This document shows, one piece after another, positions 44,078-52,936 of a DNA stretch of 64,000 nucleotides. The notes under the pieces were generated by a model. It saw nothing but the letters and a program-made list of their open reading frames with translations, ran no database searches and was not told the DNA's origin. The stretch comes from Amycolatopsis sacchari (GTDB lineage: Bacteria > Actinomycetota > Actinomycetes > Mycobacteriales > Pseudonocardiaceae), in NCBI RefSeq assembly GCF_900114035.1, contig NZ_FORP01000025.1, forward strand, positions 1 through 64,000, written 5' to 3'. The stretch's first letter is position 1. Every line of letters begins with the position of its first letter. The translations under genes were made by a program, and so were the position numbers.

Positions 44078-45495
44078 ACTTCAACGCGCCGATGCGGGTC
44101 GAGGCCGACATCTACGACCTCGAAGTGGCACAAGGCGAAGTACCCGAACAACTCGACGGCACGTACTACCGCGTGGTGTGCGACCGGCAGTACCCGTCGT
44201 TCGTGCCGAATGACATCCCCTTCAATGCCGACGGCATGGTCACGTCGTTCCGCTTCTCGAAGGGACACGTCGACTTCAAAAGCCGTTACGTGCGCACGCC
44301 GCGGTTCCAGGCGGAGCGGAGCGCACGCCGCGCGTTGTTCGGCGCGTACCGCAACGCCTACACCGACGACCCGTCCGTCGCGGGGATGAACCGGACCTTG
44401 GCCAACACCAACGTGTTCTGGCACGGCGGGCGACTACTGGCGTCCAAAGAGGACAGTCCGCCGATCGAGATCGACCCGCTGACGCTGGACACGGTGGGCG
44501 TCCACACCTTCGACGGCGCACTCACGTCGCAGACCTCCACCGCGCACCCGAAATTCGACCCGCGCACGGGCGAAATGGTGTTCTTCGGTTACGCGGCGAA
44601 AGGTGAAGGCACGCCGGACATCGTGTACTACGAGGCCGACCCCGCCGGGAACCTCGTGCACGAAACCTGGTTCCAGGCCCCGTATCCGAGCATGGTGCAC
44701 GACTTCGCGGTGACGCAGAACTTCGTCGTGTTCCCGATCATCCCGCTCGTGTCGGACCTGGGCAGGCTGCGGCAGGGCCTGCCGTTGTTCGCGTGGGACC
44801 CGGAAAAGGACGTGTTCCTCGGCGTGCTGCCGCGCAAGGGCGGCGTGGAGGACCTGCGCTGGTACCGCGGCAGCACGCGGTTCGCCAGCCACATCCTCGG
44901 TGCTTACGACGACGGGCGGCACATCCACGTCGACACCCCGGTTTCGGAGACGAACTACTTCCCGTTCTTCCCGGATCTGTCGGGCGCGCCCGTGGACCCC
45001 GAGAAGACCAAGGGCTACCTGTCCCGCTGGACGATGGACACCCTGGGCGACTCGGCGACGTTCACCGAGGAACGGCTGACCGCCCATGCCGGGGAGTTCC
45101 CGCGCATGGACGACCGGTTCGAGACGCTGCCCTACTCCTGGGGCGTGCTGGGCCTGTACGAGGTGCCGGGCGAGCCGCGGCCGGGCGGCGGGTTCCGGTG
45201 GATCGGCGCCGTGGACCTCGCCCGCAAGCGCACGACGTCCCACTACGTCGGTGACGCGTCGTCGGTCGGCGAGCCGCTGTTCGTGCCCGCGCACGCGGAC
45301 GCCGCACAGGGCAAGGGTTACGTGCTGGCCGTGGTGGGCCGCCACGACGAGATGCGCAGCGACCTGCTGATCCTCGACGCGCAGCGGATCGACGCCCCAC
45401 CGGTGGCGACGGTGAAGCTGCCGATCCGCGTGCCCTACGGCCTCCACGGCAACTGGGTGACGACAGCCGAACTCCAGGCGGCGGGGAAGGTCTAG
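44074..45495 (+). CDS. Carotenoid oxygenase family protein (RPE65/lignostilbene-dioxygenase type)
   Basis: A 473-residue seven-bladed-propeller non-haem iron oxygenase. Four iron-ligand histidines can be placed: H158 (SQTSTAHPKF), H209 (PSMVHDFAV), H273 (RFASHILGAY) and the C-terminal one in VPYGLHGNWV. The family cleaves carotenoids, apocarotenoids or stilbenes. No carotenoid genes are near, and the SnoaL-like partner and IclR regulator point more to catabolism of an aromatic or stilbene compound (inference). It overlaps the convergent AhpD-like gene by 4 bp. Confidence 0.9.
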   Translation: MNFNAPMRVEADIYDLEVAQGEVPEQLDGTYYRVVCDRQYPSFVPNDIPFNADGMVTSFRFSKGHVDFKSRYVRTPRFQAERSARRALFGAYRNAYTDDPSVAGMNRTLANTNVFWHGGRLLASKEDSPPIEIDPLTLDTVGVHTFDGALTSQTSTAHPKFDPRTGEMVFFGYAAKGEGTPDIVYYEADPAGNLVHETWFQAPYPSMVHDFAVTQNFVVFPIIPLVSDLGRLRQGLPLFAWDPEKDVFLGVLPRKGGVEDLRWYRGSTRFASHILGAYDDGRHIHVDTPVSETNYFPFFPDLSGAPVDPEKTKGYLSRWTMDTLGDSATFTEERLTAHAGEFPRMDDRFETLPYSWGVLGLYEVPGEPRPGGGFRWIGAVDLARKRTTSHYVGDASSVGEPLFVPAHADAAQGKGYVLAVVGRHDEMRSDLLILDAQRIDAPPVATVKLPIRVPYGLHGNWVTTAELQAAGKV

Positions 45496-45965
45496 CCGAA
45501 CATCCCGACCTCGTAGCTGCCCGCGGGCTGCCGGATGATGACGTTCAGCCGGTTGTACGCGTTGATCGTCGCGATCAGGGCCACCAGCGCGCCGAGCTGC
45601 TCCTCGTCGTAGTGCTTCGCGGCGTTGGCCCACGCGTCGTCGCTGACGCCGCCCGCCGCGTCGGCGATGCGCGTGCCCTGCTCCGCCAGCTCCAGCGCGG
45701 CGCGCTCGGCCTCGGTGAAGACCGTGGCCTCCCGCCAGGCCGCGACGAGGTTCAGCCTCGTCGCGGTCTCGCCGGCGTGCGCGGCGTCCTTGGTGTGCAT
45801 GTCGGTGCAGAAGCCGCAGCCGTTGATCTGGCTCGCCCTGATCTTCACCAGTTCCTGCGTCGCGGCGGGCAGTGCCGACTTCGAGACCACCTCGCCCGCG
45901 GCGTTGAGGCGCCGCAGGAACTGGCCTGCGACGGCGTTCTCGAAGGCGTTGAGACGGGCTTCCAT
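45492..45965 (-). CDS. Carboxymuconolactone decarboxylase (AhpD-like) family protein
   Basis: A 157-residue protein of the AhpD/CMD fold. The CxxC-type redox motif is INGCGFCTDMHTKDA (about residues 49-63) with the adjacent His, as in AhpD-like peroxidases. Conserved helices KIRASQINGC and DEEQLGALVALIATINAYNR support the family. Likely acts in peroxide or electrophile detoxification. Separated by a branched hairpin from glsB on the same strand. Confidence 0.9.
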   Translation of the reverse strand: MEARLNAFENAVAGQFLRRLNAAGEVVSKSALPAATQELVKIRASQINGCGFCTDMHTKDAAHAGETATRLNLVAAWREATVFTEAERAALELAEQGTRIADAAGGVSDDAWANAAKHYDEEQLGALVALIATINAYNRLNVIIRQPAGSYEVGMFG

Positions 45966-46001
45966 CGTGGGTTCCTCCAGGGTCTTCCGGTGCTTCCACC
46001 A

Positions 46002-46075
46002 CCCCTGACGGACCCGGCCGCGAGGATGTGACCGGTGGGGCCACCGGCCGCGCCGGCGACCCCACCCGTCAGGGG
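46002..46075. terminator. Branched hairpin between glsB and the AhpD-like gene
   Basis: CCCCTGACGG (46002-46011) pairs perfectly with CCGTCAGGGG (46066-46075), enclosing an inner hairpin CCGGTGG/CCACCGG (46032-46038 with 46041-46047). It starts directly at the end of glsB (stop at 46077), so it probably terminates glsB and also forms part of the AhpD-like leader. Confidence 0.65.
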
Positions 46076-46076
46076 G

Positions 46077-46397
46077 CTAGTGCCCCATCGCGGTGCTGCG
46101 GCGGCCGGTGCCGCTGTGCGACCTCTTCGGGTACACCGCCGACGCGATCGCCACCACGACGACCGATCCGATGATGTCCAGGACCCAGCGGAACCACGGC
46201 AGGCCACCGTTCGCGTTGGTGTAGCCCACCCAGCTGGCCACCAGGTTGCCGAGGAAGGCACCCACGATCCCCGCCAGGATCGTCAGCCACAGCGGGATGC
46301 CCTGCTTACCGGGCAGGATCGCCTTCGCGATCAGGCCGAACACGAGGCCCGAAACGATCAGCACGATCAGTCCCCACACACCTCCGAAGAAACCCAT
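46077..46397 (-). CDS. GlsB/YeaQ/YmgE family stress-response membrane protein
   Basis: A 106-residue protein with three membrane segments (GGVWGLIVLIVSGLVFGLIA, IPLWLTILAGIVGAFLGNLV, VLDIIGSVVVVAIASAV). The opening GLIAKAILPGKQGIPLWLTI with GxxGAxxGN is the transglycosylase-associated/GlsB signature. AGGAGGG lies just upstream of the ATG at 46397. Usually induced by general stress. Divergent from the ThrE-like gene. Confidence 0.9.
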   Translation of the reverse strand: MGFFGGVWGLIVLIVSGLVFGLIAKAILPGKQGIPLWLTILAGIVGAFLGNLVASWVGYTNANGGLPWFRWVLDIIGSVVVVAIASAVYPKRSHSGTGRRSTAMGH

Positions 46398-46607
46398 TTC
46401 GAACCCTCCTCTGGTTCGCTGTTCTTCCCTGGCACCCCGAGGCATACCCGGCCGGGACGAGCCGACGGGGTCTCGATCAGGTGACGTGGGGTACCCGTCG
46501 TGTGGAAGATCGGCAGGGTGGCGCACGCCACTGTTTCTTTCTTGCAACAGCGGACATGGCCGTGGCGATGGTCCCCGGGGACATCCCCTGCGAGGAGGTG
46601 AAGGGCC

Positions 46608-48122
46608 ATGAAGAGCACCCAGCGCGCCCGGACCGCCGCGGTCCGGCGGCGTGGCTGGCACATCCTGGAAGCGCCCCGGGATCAGAACGTCGAAAGAGAG
46701 CACCGGCGCAAGCAAGGCGGGCCCCGGCGGCGGGCCTGGCACATCCTGGAAGCCCCGACCGGCGAGCAGCCGGCACTCGAGACCGGCGCCGAGCACGGCC
46801 CGGCACTCCCCGACGACGCCACCGTCAACTTCGTCCTCGACCTGGCCCTGCGCATCGGCGAGGTGCAGATGGCCAGCGGCGCGGGCGCCTCCGACGTCAC
46901 CGCGACGATCCTCGCGCTGACCTCGGCACTCGGCCTGCCGCACTGCGAGGTCGACGTCATCTTCACGTCCATCACCGTGACGTGCCACCGGGGTACGGAC
47001 ATGAACCCGGTCAGCGCGCTGCGGGTCGTCCGCTCCCGCAGCCTCGACTACACGCGCCTGTCCCAGACCGAGATGCTGGTCCGGCAGATCACCCGCGGCC
47101 ACATGGGCGCGGAGGAGGCGTACGCCGAGCTGCACCGCATCACGACCGCCCCGCACCCGTACCCGCGCTGGGTCGCGACGCTCGCCTGGGGCGGGATGGC
47201 CTTCTTCATCACCCTGCTCATCGGCGGTGGTTTCGACATCGCGGTCGGCGCGCTCGTCATCTCCGCGCTGATCGACCGGCTCGGCCGCCAGCTCAACAAG
47301 TACGCGCTGCCGTTCTTCTTCCAGCAGGTCGTCGGCGGGCTCGTGGCCACCATGCTCGCGACCGTGGCCGTCGAGACCGGGCTGGTGCCCACCAGGTTCT
47401 CCACACTCGTGGCGGCCGCCGCGATCACCGTGCTGCTGTCCGGGCTGTCGACCGTGTCGGCGGTGCAGGACGCCATCACCGGCTACAACGTGACCGCCGC
47501 GGGCCGCACGATGGAAACCGCGTTGATGAGCGCCGGGCTGATCACCGGTGTGGCACTCGCGTTGAACCTCGCCAGAGCCCTCGGCTTCACCCAGGTCGTG
47601 CCCGAGATCCCGGCCCAGACCGCGCTCGGTCTCCCCGTCGTCGTCCTCGCCGGTGCCGGCTCGGCCGCGTGCTTCGCCGTCGGCAGCTACGCCACGCTCC
47701 GATCGATGCTGGTCGCGGCCGCGGCGGGCGCGATCGGCGCCGGGGTCTACGGGAGTATGGTGCTCGCGACCTTCGACACCATCACCTCGTCCGCGGTCGC
47801 GGCGACGCTCGTCGGTTTCTGCGGCGGGGTGCTCGCGCGGCGGCTGCGCGTCACGCCGCTCGTCGTCGCGGTGTCGGGCATCACGCCGCTCCTGCCCGGT
47901 CTGTCGACATATCGTGGCCTTTACGAACTCGCGACGCAGGCGAACGGCAACGTCTCTACCCTGATGAAGGCGGTCGCCATCGGACTGGCGCTGGCGGCGG
48001 GCGTGGTGCTCGGTGAGTACCTGGCCCAGCCGGTCCGCACCGGGCTGGGCAGGCTTGAGCGCAAGCTTGCGGGCCCGCGGATGGCCGGACCGTTGCGCCC
48101 GTCGGAAGGACGGCTGGAGTAG
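46608..48122 (+). CDS. Threonine/serine exporter family protein (ThrE-like)
   Basis: 504 residues from ATG 46608 (GGAGGTG upstream). Residues 1-75 are a hydrophilic extension; the central ThrE domain has GEVQMASGAGASDVTATILA and HCEVDVIFTSITVTCHRGTD, and ten or so membrane segments follow, including the second ThrE half (about 360-490). Family members export threonine and serine. Odd: the N-terminal extension contains a repeated block, WHILEAP at about residues 17 and 44, from an 81-bp DNA repetition (46655 and 46736). Confidence 0.88.
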   Translation: MKSTQRARTAAVRRRGWHILEAPRDQNVEREHRRKQGGPRRRAWHILEAPTGEQPALETGAEHGPALPDDATVNFVLDLALRIGEVQMASGAGASDVTATILALTSALGLPHCEVDVIFTSITVTCHRGTDMNPVSALRVVRSRSLDYTRLSQTEMLVRQITRGHMGAEEAYAELHRITTAPHPYPRWVATLAWGGMAFFITLLIGGGFDIAVGALVISALIDRLGRQLNKYALPFFFQQVVGGLVATMLATVAVETGLVPTRFSTLVAAAAITVLLSGLSTVSAVQDAITGYNVTAAGRTMETALMSAGLITGVALALNLARALGFTQVVPEIPAQTALGLPVVVLAGAGSAACFAVGSYATLRSMLVAAAAGAIGAGVYGSMVLATFDTITSSAVAATLVGFCGGVLARRLRVTPLVVAVSGITPLLPGLSTYRGLYELATQANGNVSTLMKAVAIGLALAAGVVLGEYLAQPVRTGLGRLERKLAGPRMAGPLRPSEGRLE

Positions 48123-48211
48123 CACCTCCGGCACCGCGCGGTCGATCTTGGTCGCCGGTCACGGGATAGTCTTTCGTGGCGCCGCGCCCGAAGAGCAAGG
48201 GAGCACGAAGC

Positions 48212-49654
48212 GTGAGTGAGCAGGAGATCGGGAACGGCTCGGCGGACTTCGTCGTCGTCGCCAACCGGCTGCCCGTCGACCTCGAAAGGGGCCCCGACGG
48301 GTCGCAGCGGTGGACGGCGAGCCCCGGCGGCCTGGTCTCCGCGCTCGAGCCGTTCCTGCGGTCCCGCAAGGGGGCGTGGGTCGGCTGGCCCGGGGTGCCC
48401 GGCGTCGAGGTGGACCCGTTCAGCGACGAGGGCATGGTGCTCTACCCCGTCACGCTGACCGCCGACGACGTCCGCGACTACTACGAGGGCTTCTCGAACG
48501 CGACGCTGTGGCCGCTCTACCACGACGTCGTCGAGCGGCCGGTGTTCGACCGCGGCTGGTGGGAGAGCTACGTCAAGGTCAACCGCCGGTTCGCCGAGGC
48601 GGCCGCGGACGTCGCGGCGGGCGGCGCGACCGTGTGGGTGCAGGACTACCAGCTCCAGCTCGTGCCGAGCATGCTCCGCGAGCTGCGGCCGGACCTGCGC
48701 ATCGGGTTCTTCCTGCACATCCCGTTCCCGCCGGTCGAGCTGTTCATGCAGCTGCCGTGGCGCGCGGAGATCGTGCGCGGGCTCATCGGCGCCGACCTCG
48801 TCGGGTTCCACCGGCCCGGCGGCGCGCAGAACTTCCTGTGGCTGGCCCGCACCCTGGTCGGCCTGGAACCGAGCCGGGGCGCCGTCGGCGTGCGGTCCCG
48901 GCCCGGCATGATGCAGGTCGGCAACCGGACCGTCCGCGTCGGCGCCTTCCCCATCTCCATCGACTCCGCCGGACTGGACGGCCTCGCGCGCACCAAACAG
49001 GTCAGCGAGCGGGCCGCCCAGATCCGCCACGACCTCGGCAACCCCAAGACGGTGCTGCTGGGCGTGGACCGGCTGGACTACACCAAGGGCATCGACCTGC
49101 GCCTGCAGGCGCTGCACGAGCTGCTCCAGGAGGGCCGCGTCAAACCGGAAGACGTCACCTTCGTGCAGCTCGCCACGCCCAGCAGGGAACGGGTCGAGCA
49201 CTACCAGCGGATGCGCAGCGACATCGAGCAGATGGTGGGCCGGATCAACGGCGAGTTCTCGCGCGTGGGCCACCCGGTGGTGCACTACCTGCACCAGTCG
49301 GTGAGCCGCACCGAGCTGGCCTCGTTCTACTCCGCTGCCGACGTCATGGTCGTGACCCCGCTGCGCGATGGGATGAATCTGGTCTGCAAGGAGTACGTGG
49401 CCTGCCGCCACGATCTCGGCGGCGCGCTCGTGCTGTCGGAGTTCGCGGGCGCCGCGGCCGAGCTGACCAGCGCGTTCCTCGTCAACCCGCACGATCTCGA
49501 CGGGGTGAAGAACGCGCTGGAGGCGGCCATTACGCTCGACCCTGCCGAGGGCAGGCGCCGGATGCGAGCATTGCGGCGCCAGGTCCTCACCCATGACGTA
49601 GACCGGTGGGCCCGATCATTCCTGGAAGCGCTCGGAACCGAGACGACTTCCTGA
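48212..49654 (+). CDS. otsA: Trehalose-6-phosphate synthase OtsA
   Basis: GT20-family glucosyltransferase making trehalose 6-phosphate from UDP-glucose and glucose 6-phosphate. 480 residues from GTG 48212, the normal length. The N-terminal [20 protein letters not shown], acceptor-site motif [20 protein letters not shown], and C-terminal [20 protein letters not shown] are all diagnostic. It is 50 bp upstream of the otsB-GH15 fusion on the same strand, forming a trehalose operon, probably for osmotic or desiccation stress. Confidence 0.96.
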   Translation: MSEQEIGNGSADFVVVANRLPVDLERGPDGSQRWTASPGGLVSALEPFLRSRKGAWVGWPGVPGVEVDPFSDEGMVLYPVTLTADDVRDYYEGFSNATLWPLYHDVVERPVFDRGWWESYVKVNRRFAEAAADVAAGGATVWVQDYQLQLVPSMLRELRPDLRIGFFLHIPFPPVELFMQLPWRAEIVRGLIGADLVGFHRPGGAQNFLWLARTLVGLEPSRGAVGVRSRPGMMQVGNRTVRVGAFPISIDSAGLDGLARTKQVSERAAQIRHDLGNPKTVLLGVDRLDYTKGIDLRLQALHELLQEGRVKPEDVTFVQLATPSRERVEHYQRMRSDIEQMVGRINGEFSRVGHPVVHYLHQSVSRTELASFYSAADVMVVTPLRDGMNLVCKEYVACRHDLGGALVLSEFAGAAAELTSAFLVNPHDLDGVKNALEAAITLDPAEGRRRMRALRRQVLTHDVDRWARSFLEALGTETTS

Positions 49655-49704
49655 ATCCCGCCAACTTGTCGACATTGCTGCTTTGAACTCCCCGAGGAGG
49701 AGTG

Positions 49705-52236
49705 GTGACCGCCGAGTCCCTGCCCGCCGAGCTGCGCCGCGCGATCGTGCAGATCGCCCGCACGCCGCGACTGCTGGTCGCGTGCGACTACGACGGGACC
49801 TTGGCTCCGATCGTGACCAACCCGGACGAGGCGCGACCGCTGCCCGAGTCCGTCGGCGCGCTGCGTTCGCTCGCCGGGCTGCACGAGACGACCACCGCCG
49901 TGATCTCCGGTCGCGCGCTGCGGGACCTCGCGATCCTGTCCCGGCTGCCGTCCGAGGTGCACCTCGTCGGCAGCCACGGCTCGGAGTTCGACATCGGGTT
50001 CGTGCACGCGCTGGACGCGCAGGCCCGTGAACTGCACCGGAGGCTGGAGACGGCGCTGGACGAGCTGGTGTCGGGCACGCCCGGCGTGCAGCTGGAGGTC
50101 AAGCCCGCCAGCATCGCCGTGCACGTCCGGCGCGCCGACCGGACCGACGCGCAGCGCATCCTCGAGGCGGTCCACAACGGACCGTGCACGTGGGACGGTG
50201 TCACGACGACCGACGGCAAGGAGGTCGTGGAGCTGGCGGTGGTCCAGACCGACAAGGGCCGCGCGCTGGACACCCTGCGCCACCAGGTCGGTGCCACCGC
50301 CGCGGTGTTCCTCGGCGACGACGTCACCGACGAGAAGGCGTTCGCCCGCCTGTCCGGCCCTGACCTCGGCGTGAAGGTCGGCGACGGGGAGACGCTGGCG
50401 GCGTTCAGCGTGCCCGGCACCGAGGACGTCGCGACCGTGCTCGCGTTCATCCTGGAGGAGCGCCGCAACTGGCTCTACGGCGAGCAGGCGCCGCCGATCG
50501 AGCGGCTGTCGATGCTGGCCAACGAGCGCTCGGTCGCGCTGGTCACCCCGGACGCGCGGCTGACGTGGATGTGCCACCCCGGTCCCGACGCGCCCGCGGT
50601 GTTCGCCGACCTGCTCGGCGGCGCCGGTGCCGGGCACTTCTCGATCCGGCCCTCGCGCGGCGCGCTGCCGCTGGGCCAGCGCTACCTGCCCAACACCATG
50701 ACCGTGGAGACCCGCTGGTCGCGGCTGCTGGTCACCGACTACCTGGAGCCGGAAACCCCGGCGCACCGCACGGACCTGGTGCGGGTGATCTCGGGGGCGA
50801 GCGAGGCGACCGTGGTGTTCGCGCCGCGGCCCGAGTTCGGTGCGGTGCCGGTGAGCCTGGTGCCGGAGGAGGACGGCCTGCGCGTGGTCGGCACGTCCGA
50901 GCCGATCGTGCTGCGCTCGCCGGGTGTCCGGTGGGAGATCAGCAACGACGGCCTGCACGACACCGCGACGGCGACGGTGCAGCCCACGCCGGAGCAGCCG
51001 GTGGTGCTGGAACTGCGGTGCGGCACCACGGAGCTCGGCCCGGCCGAGCTGCCCGAGGTGGAGCGGCGCGCGAAGGCGGGCCGGTACTGGAGCGAGTGGG
51101 CGTCGGCGCTGAAGCTGCCGAACGTGGAGCCGGAGCTGGTGGCCCGGTCGGCGCTGACGCTGCGCGGGCTGTGCAACACCGACACCGGTGGGGTGCTGGC
51201 GGCGGCCACGACGTCGCTGCCGGAGGAGATCGGCGGCGTGCGGAACTGGGACTACCGGTACTGCTGGATCCGCGACGCGGCGATGACCGTCCGCGAGCTC
51301 GTCGGCCTCGGTTCGCTGGAGGAGGCCGACGGCTACCTGAACTGGCTGCACGGCGTCCTGTCCACGCTCGCCGGTCCGGAGCGCCTGCACCCGCTGTACA
51401 CCCTGTCCGGCAACCAGCTGGGCGCGGAGGCCGTCATCGACACCCTGCCGGGGTACGCGGGCTCGCGGCCCGTGCGCGTCGGGAACCTGGCGAACCACCA
51501 GGTGCAGCTGGACGTGTTCGGCCCGGTGGTGGAGCTGGTGTGCGCGCTGGCCGAGGCCAGGGGCGACCTGCGGGACCAGGACTGGCAGATGGTGCGCGCG
51601 ATGGCGGAGGCCGTGACGCGGCGCTGGTCGGAGGCGGACCACGGCATCTGGGAGGAGCGGCACGTGCCGCGCCACCGGGTGTACTCGCGCGTGATGTGCT
51701 GGGTGACGATCGACCGCGCGATCAAGCTGGGCGAGGTGTACGAGCGGGAGATCCCGGCGGCCTGGCACGAGCTGCGCGAGACCATCGCGAGGGACGTGCT
51801 GGAGAACGGCTGGAACGATAAGGTCCAGGCGTTCACCACGGCGTACGACGGCACGGACCTGGACGCGGCGTCGCTGTTCGTGGGTCTGACCGGGCTCATC
51901 GACCCGTCGGACGAGCGCTTCCAGTCCACGGTGACCGCGATCGAGGCCGAGCTGCGCAGCGGGTCGACGGTGTACCGCTACCGCAGGGATGACGGGCTGC
52001 CCGGCGGTGAGGGCGGGTTCCACCTGTGTGCCGCGTGGCTGATCGAGGCGTACCTGCTGACGGGCCGCCGCACCGAGGCGGAGGAACTGTTCGAGCAGAT
52101 GGTCGATGCGGCCGGCCCGACGGGCCTGCTCCCGGAGCAGTACGACCCGATCGCGGAGCGTTCGCTGGGCAACCACCCGCAGGCGTACTCGCACATCGGC
52201 CTCATCCGCTGCGCCAAGCTCCTCGCGGCGCAGTAG
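49705..52236 (+). CDS. otsB: Fused trehalose-6-phosphate phosphatase (OtsB) and GH15 glycoside hydrolase
   Basis: 843 residues. The first 250 are a HAD-type OtsB: VACDYDGTLAPI (nucleophile D28, D30), AVISGRALRDLA, VGSHGSEFD and GDDVTDEKAFARL. From about 265 the protein is a GH15 (glucoamylase/trehalase-like) hydrolase: RNWDYRYCWIRDAAMTVREL, LSGNQLGAEAVIDTLPGYAG, and catalytic Glu residues in GEGGFHLCAAW and LLPEQYDPIAE. The start is GTG 49705, four bases after GAGGAGG; GTG 49702 is too close. A protein that makes trehalose and may also hydrolyse an alpha-glucoside is unusual; the GH15 domain may act on trehalose or a related sugar. Confidence 0.9.
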   Translation: MTAESLPAELRRAIVQIARTPRLLVACDYDGTLAPIVTNPDEARPLPESVGALRSLAGLHETTTAVISGRALRDLAILSRLPSEVHLVGSHGSEFDIGFVHALDAQARELHRRLETALDELVSGTPGVQLEVKPASIAVHVRRADRTDAQRILEAVHNGPCTWDGVTTTDGKEVVELAVVQTDKGRALDTLRHQVGATAAVFLGDDVTDEKAFARLSGPDLGVKVGDGETLAAFSVPGTEDVATVLAFILEERRNWLYGEQAPPIERLSMLANERSVALVTPDARLTWMCHPGPDAPAVFADLLGGAGAGHFSIRPSRGALPLGQRYLPNTMTVETRWSRLLVTDYLEPETPAHRTDLVRVISGASEATVVFAPRPEFGAVPVSLVPEEDGLRVVGTSEPIVLRSPGVRWEISNDGLHDTATATVQPTPEQPVVLELRCGTTELGPAELPEVERRAKAGRYWSEWASALKLPNVEPELVARSALTLRGLCNTDTGGVLAAATTSLPEEIGGVRNWDYRYCWIRDAAMTVRELVGLGSLEEADGYLNWLHGVLSTLAGPERLHPLYTLSGNQLGAEAVIDTLPGYAGSRPVRVGNLANHQVQLDVFGPVVELVCALAEARGDLRDQDWQMVRAMAEAVTRRWSEADHGIWEERHVPRHRVYSRVMCWVTIDRAIKLGEVYEREIPAAWHELRETIARDVLENGWNDKVQAFTTAYDGTDLDAASLFVGLTGLIDPSDERFQSTVTAIEAELRSGSTVYRYRRDDGLPGGEGGFHLCAAWLIEAYLLTGRRTEAEELFEQMVDAAGPTGLLPEQYDPIAERSLGNHPQAYSHIGLIRCAKLLAAQ

Positions 52237-52264
52237 GCGCGGCGGGGGTTGCCGGGCCCCTGCG

Positions 52265-52482
52265 GTGCTGGGACCGACCACGGTCGAGGAATGGCTCGCG
52301 CCGAGAGATCTCGGCTCGAGCTGCTCCTGGGCCACCTCGCGCCCGCCTCACCGCGGCGGGCCGCGTCCGCGGCGGGGGCTTGCCGGACCCCTGCGGGAAG
52401 CTGGCCCCGTGCTGGGACCGACCACGGTCGAGGAATGGCTCGCAGCCGAGAGATCTCGGCTCGAGCTGCTCCTGGGCCACCT
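52265..52482. repeat. Tandem direct duplication of the Uma2 5' region (period 144 bp)
   Basis: 52265-52337 and 52409-52482 are identical except for one inserted A in the second copy (73 versus 74 bases). Each starts with GTGCTGGGACCGACC, the beginning of the Uma2 reading frame. The preceding G-rich leader is also repeated. In the first copy the missing base shifts the frame, so only the second copy feeds the intact gene. Confidence 0.9.
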
Positions 52483-52936
52483 GTATGCACCGTCGCGCCC
52501 GTCGGGCTCTCACCAACGGGCGTCGTTCCGGCTGGCTCGCGCCGTCGATGACTCGCTGCAAGCCGTCGGCCGCCGTGACCTGGAGGTACTGCCCGCGGTC
52601 GCCGTGCGGATCAGCACGCCCTTCCGCACCGTCCTCGTCCCCGACCTCGCGGTGGTGAAGGTCGGCGAGGACCGCCGGCTGTACGAACGTGGCGACGTGC
52701 TCCTGGCGGTCGAGGTGTGGTCGCAGGACAACAGCCAGGACGAACGCGAGACCAAGACGGCCGCCTACGCTCAGGTGGGCATCCCGCACCTCTGGTTGTT
52801 CGACCCTCCCGTCAGCTTCACCGCCTACCGGCTCGAGGACGCGAAGTACGTCGAGGTGGTGCACGCCGACAACGGCGAGACCGTCACCGCTCCCGGCCCC
52901 GTCCCGGTCGAGATCGACACCGCCAAGCTGCCCTAG
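52409..52936 (+). CDS. Uma2 family endonuclease-like protein
   Basis: 175 residues from GTG 52409. It has the PD-(D/E)XK-type core: FRTVLVPDLAVVK, LLAVEVWSQDNSQDERETK (putative Asp/Glu and Lys), and the ending YAQVGIPHLWLFDPPVS. Uma2 proteins are widespread predicted nucleases, often multi-copy, with little known function. The 5' end is duplicated upstream. Overlaps radA by 4 bp on the convergent strand. Confidence 0.82.
   Translation: MLGPTTVEEWLAAERSRLELLLGHLYAPSRPSGSHQRASFRLARAVDDSLQAVGRRDLEVLPAVAVRISTPFRTVLVPDLAVVKVGEDRRLYERGDVLLAVEVWSQDNSQDERETKTAAYAQVGIPHLWLFDPPVSFTAYRLEDAKYVEVVHADNGETVTAPGPVPVEIDTAKLP

Noticed and set aside
49327..52335. Long minus-strand frame opposite otsA and otsB-GH15
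   Set aside because: Arg/His/Gln-rich shadow with no recognisable domain; the plus-strand genes are unambiguous.
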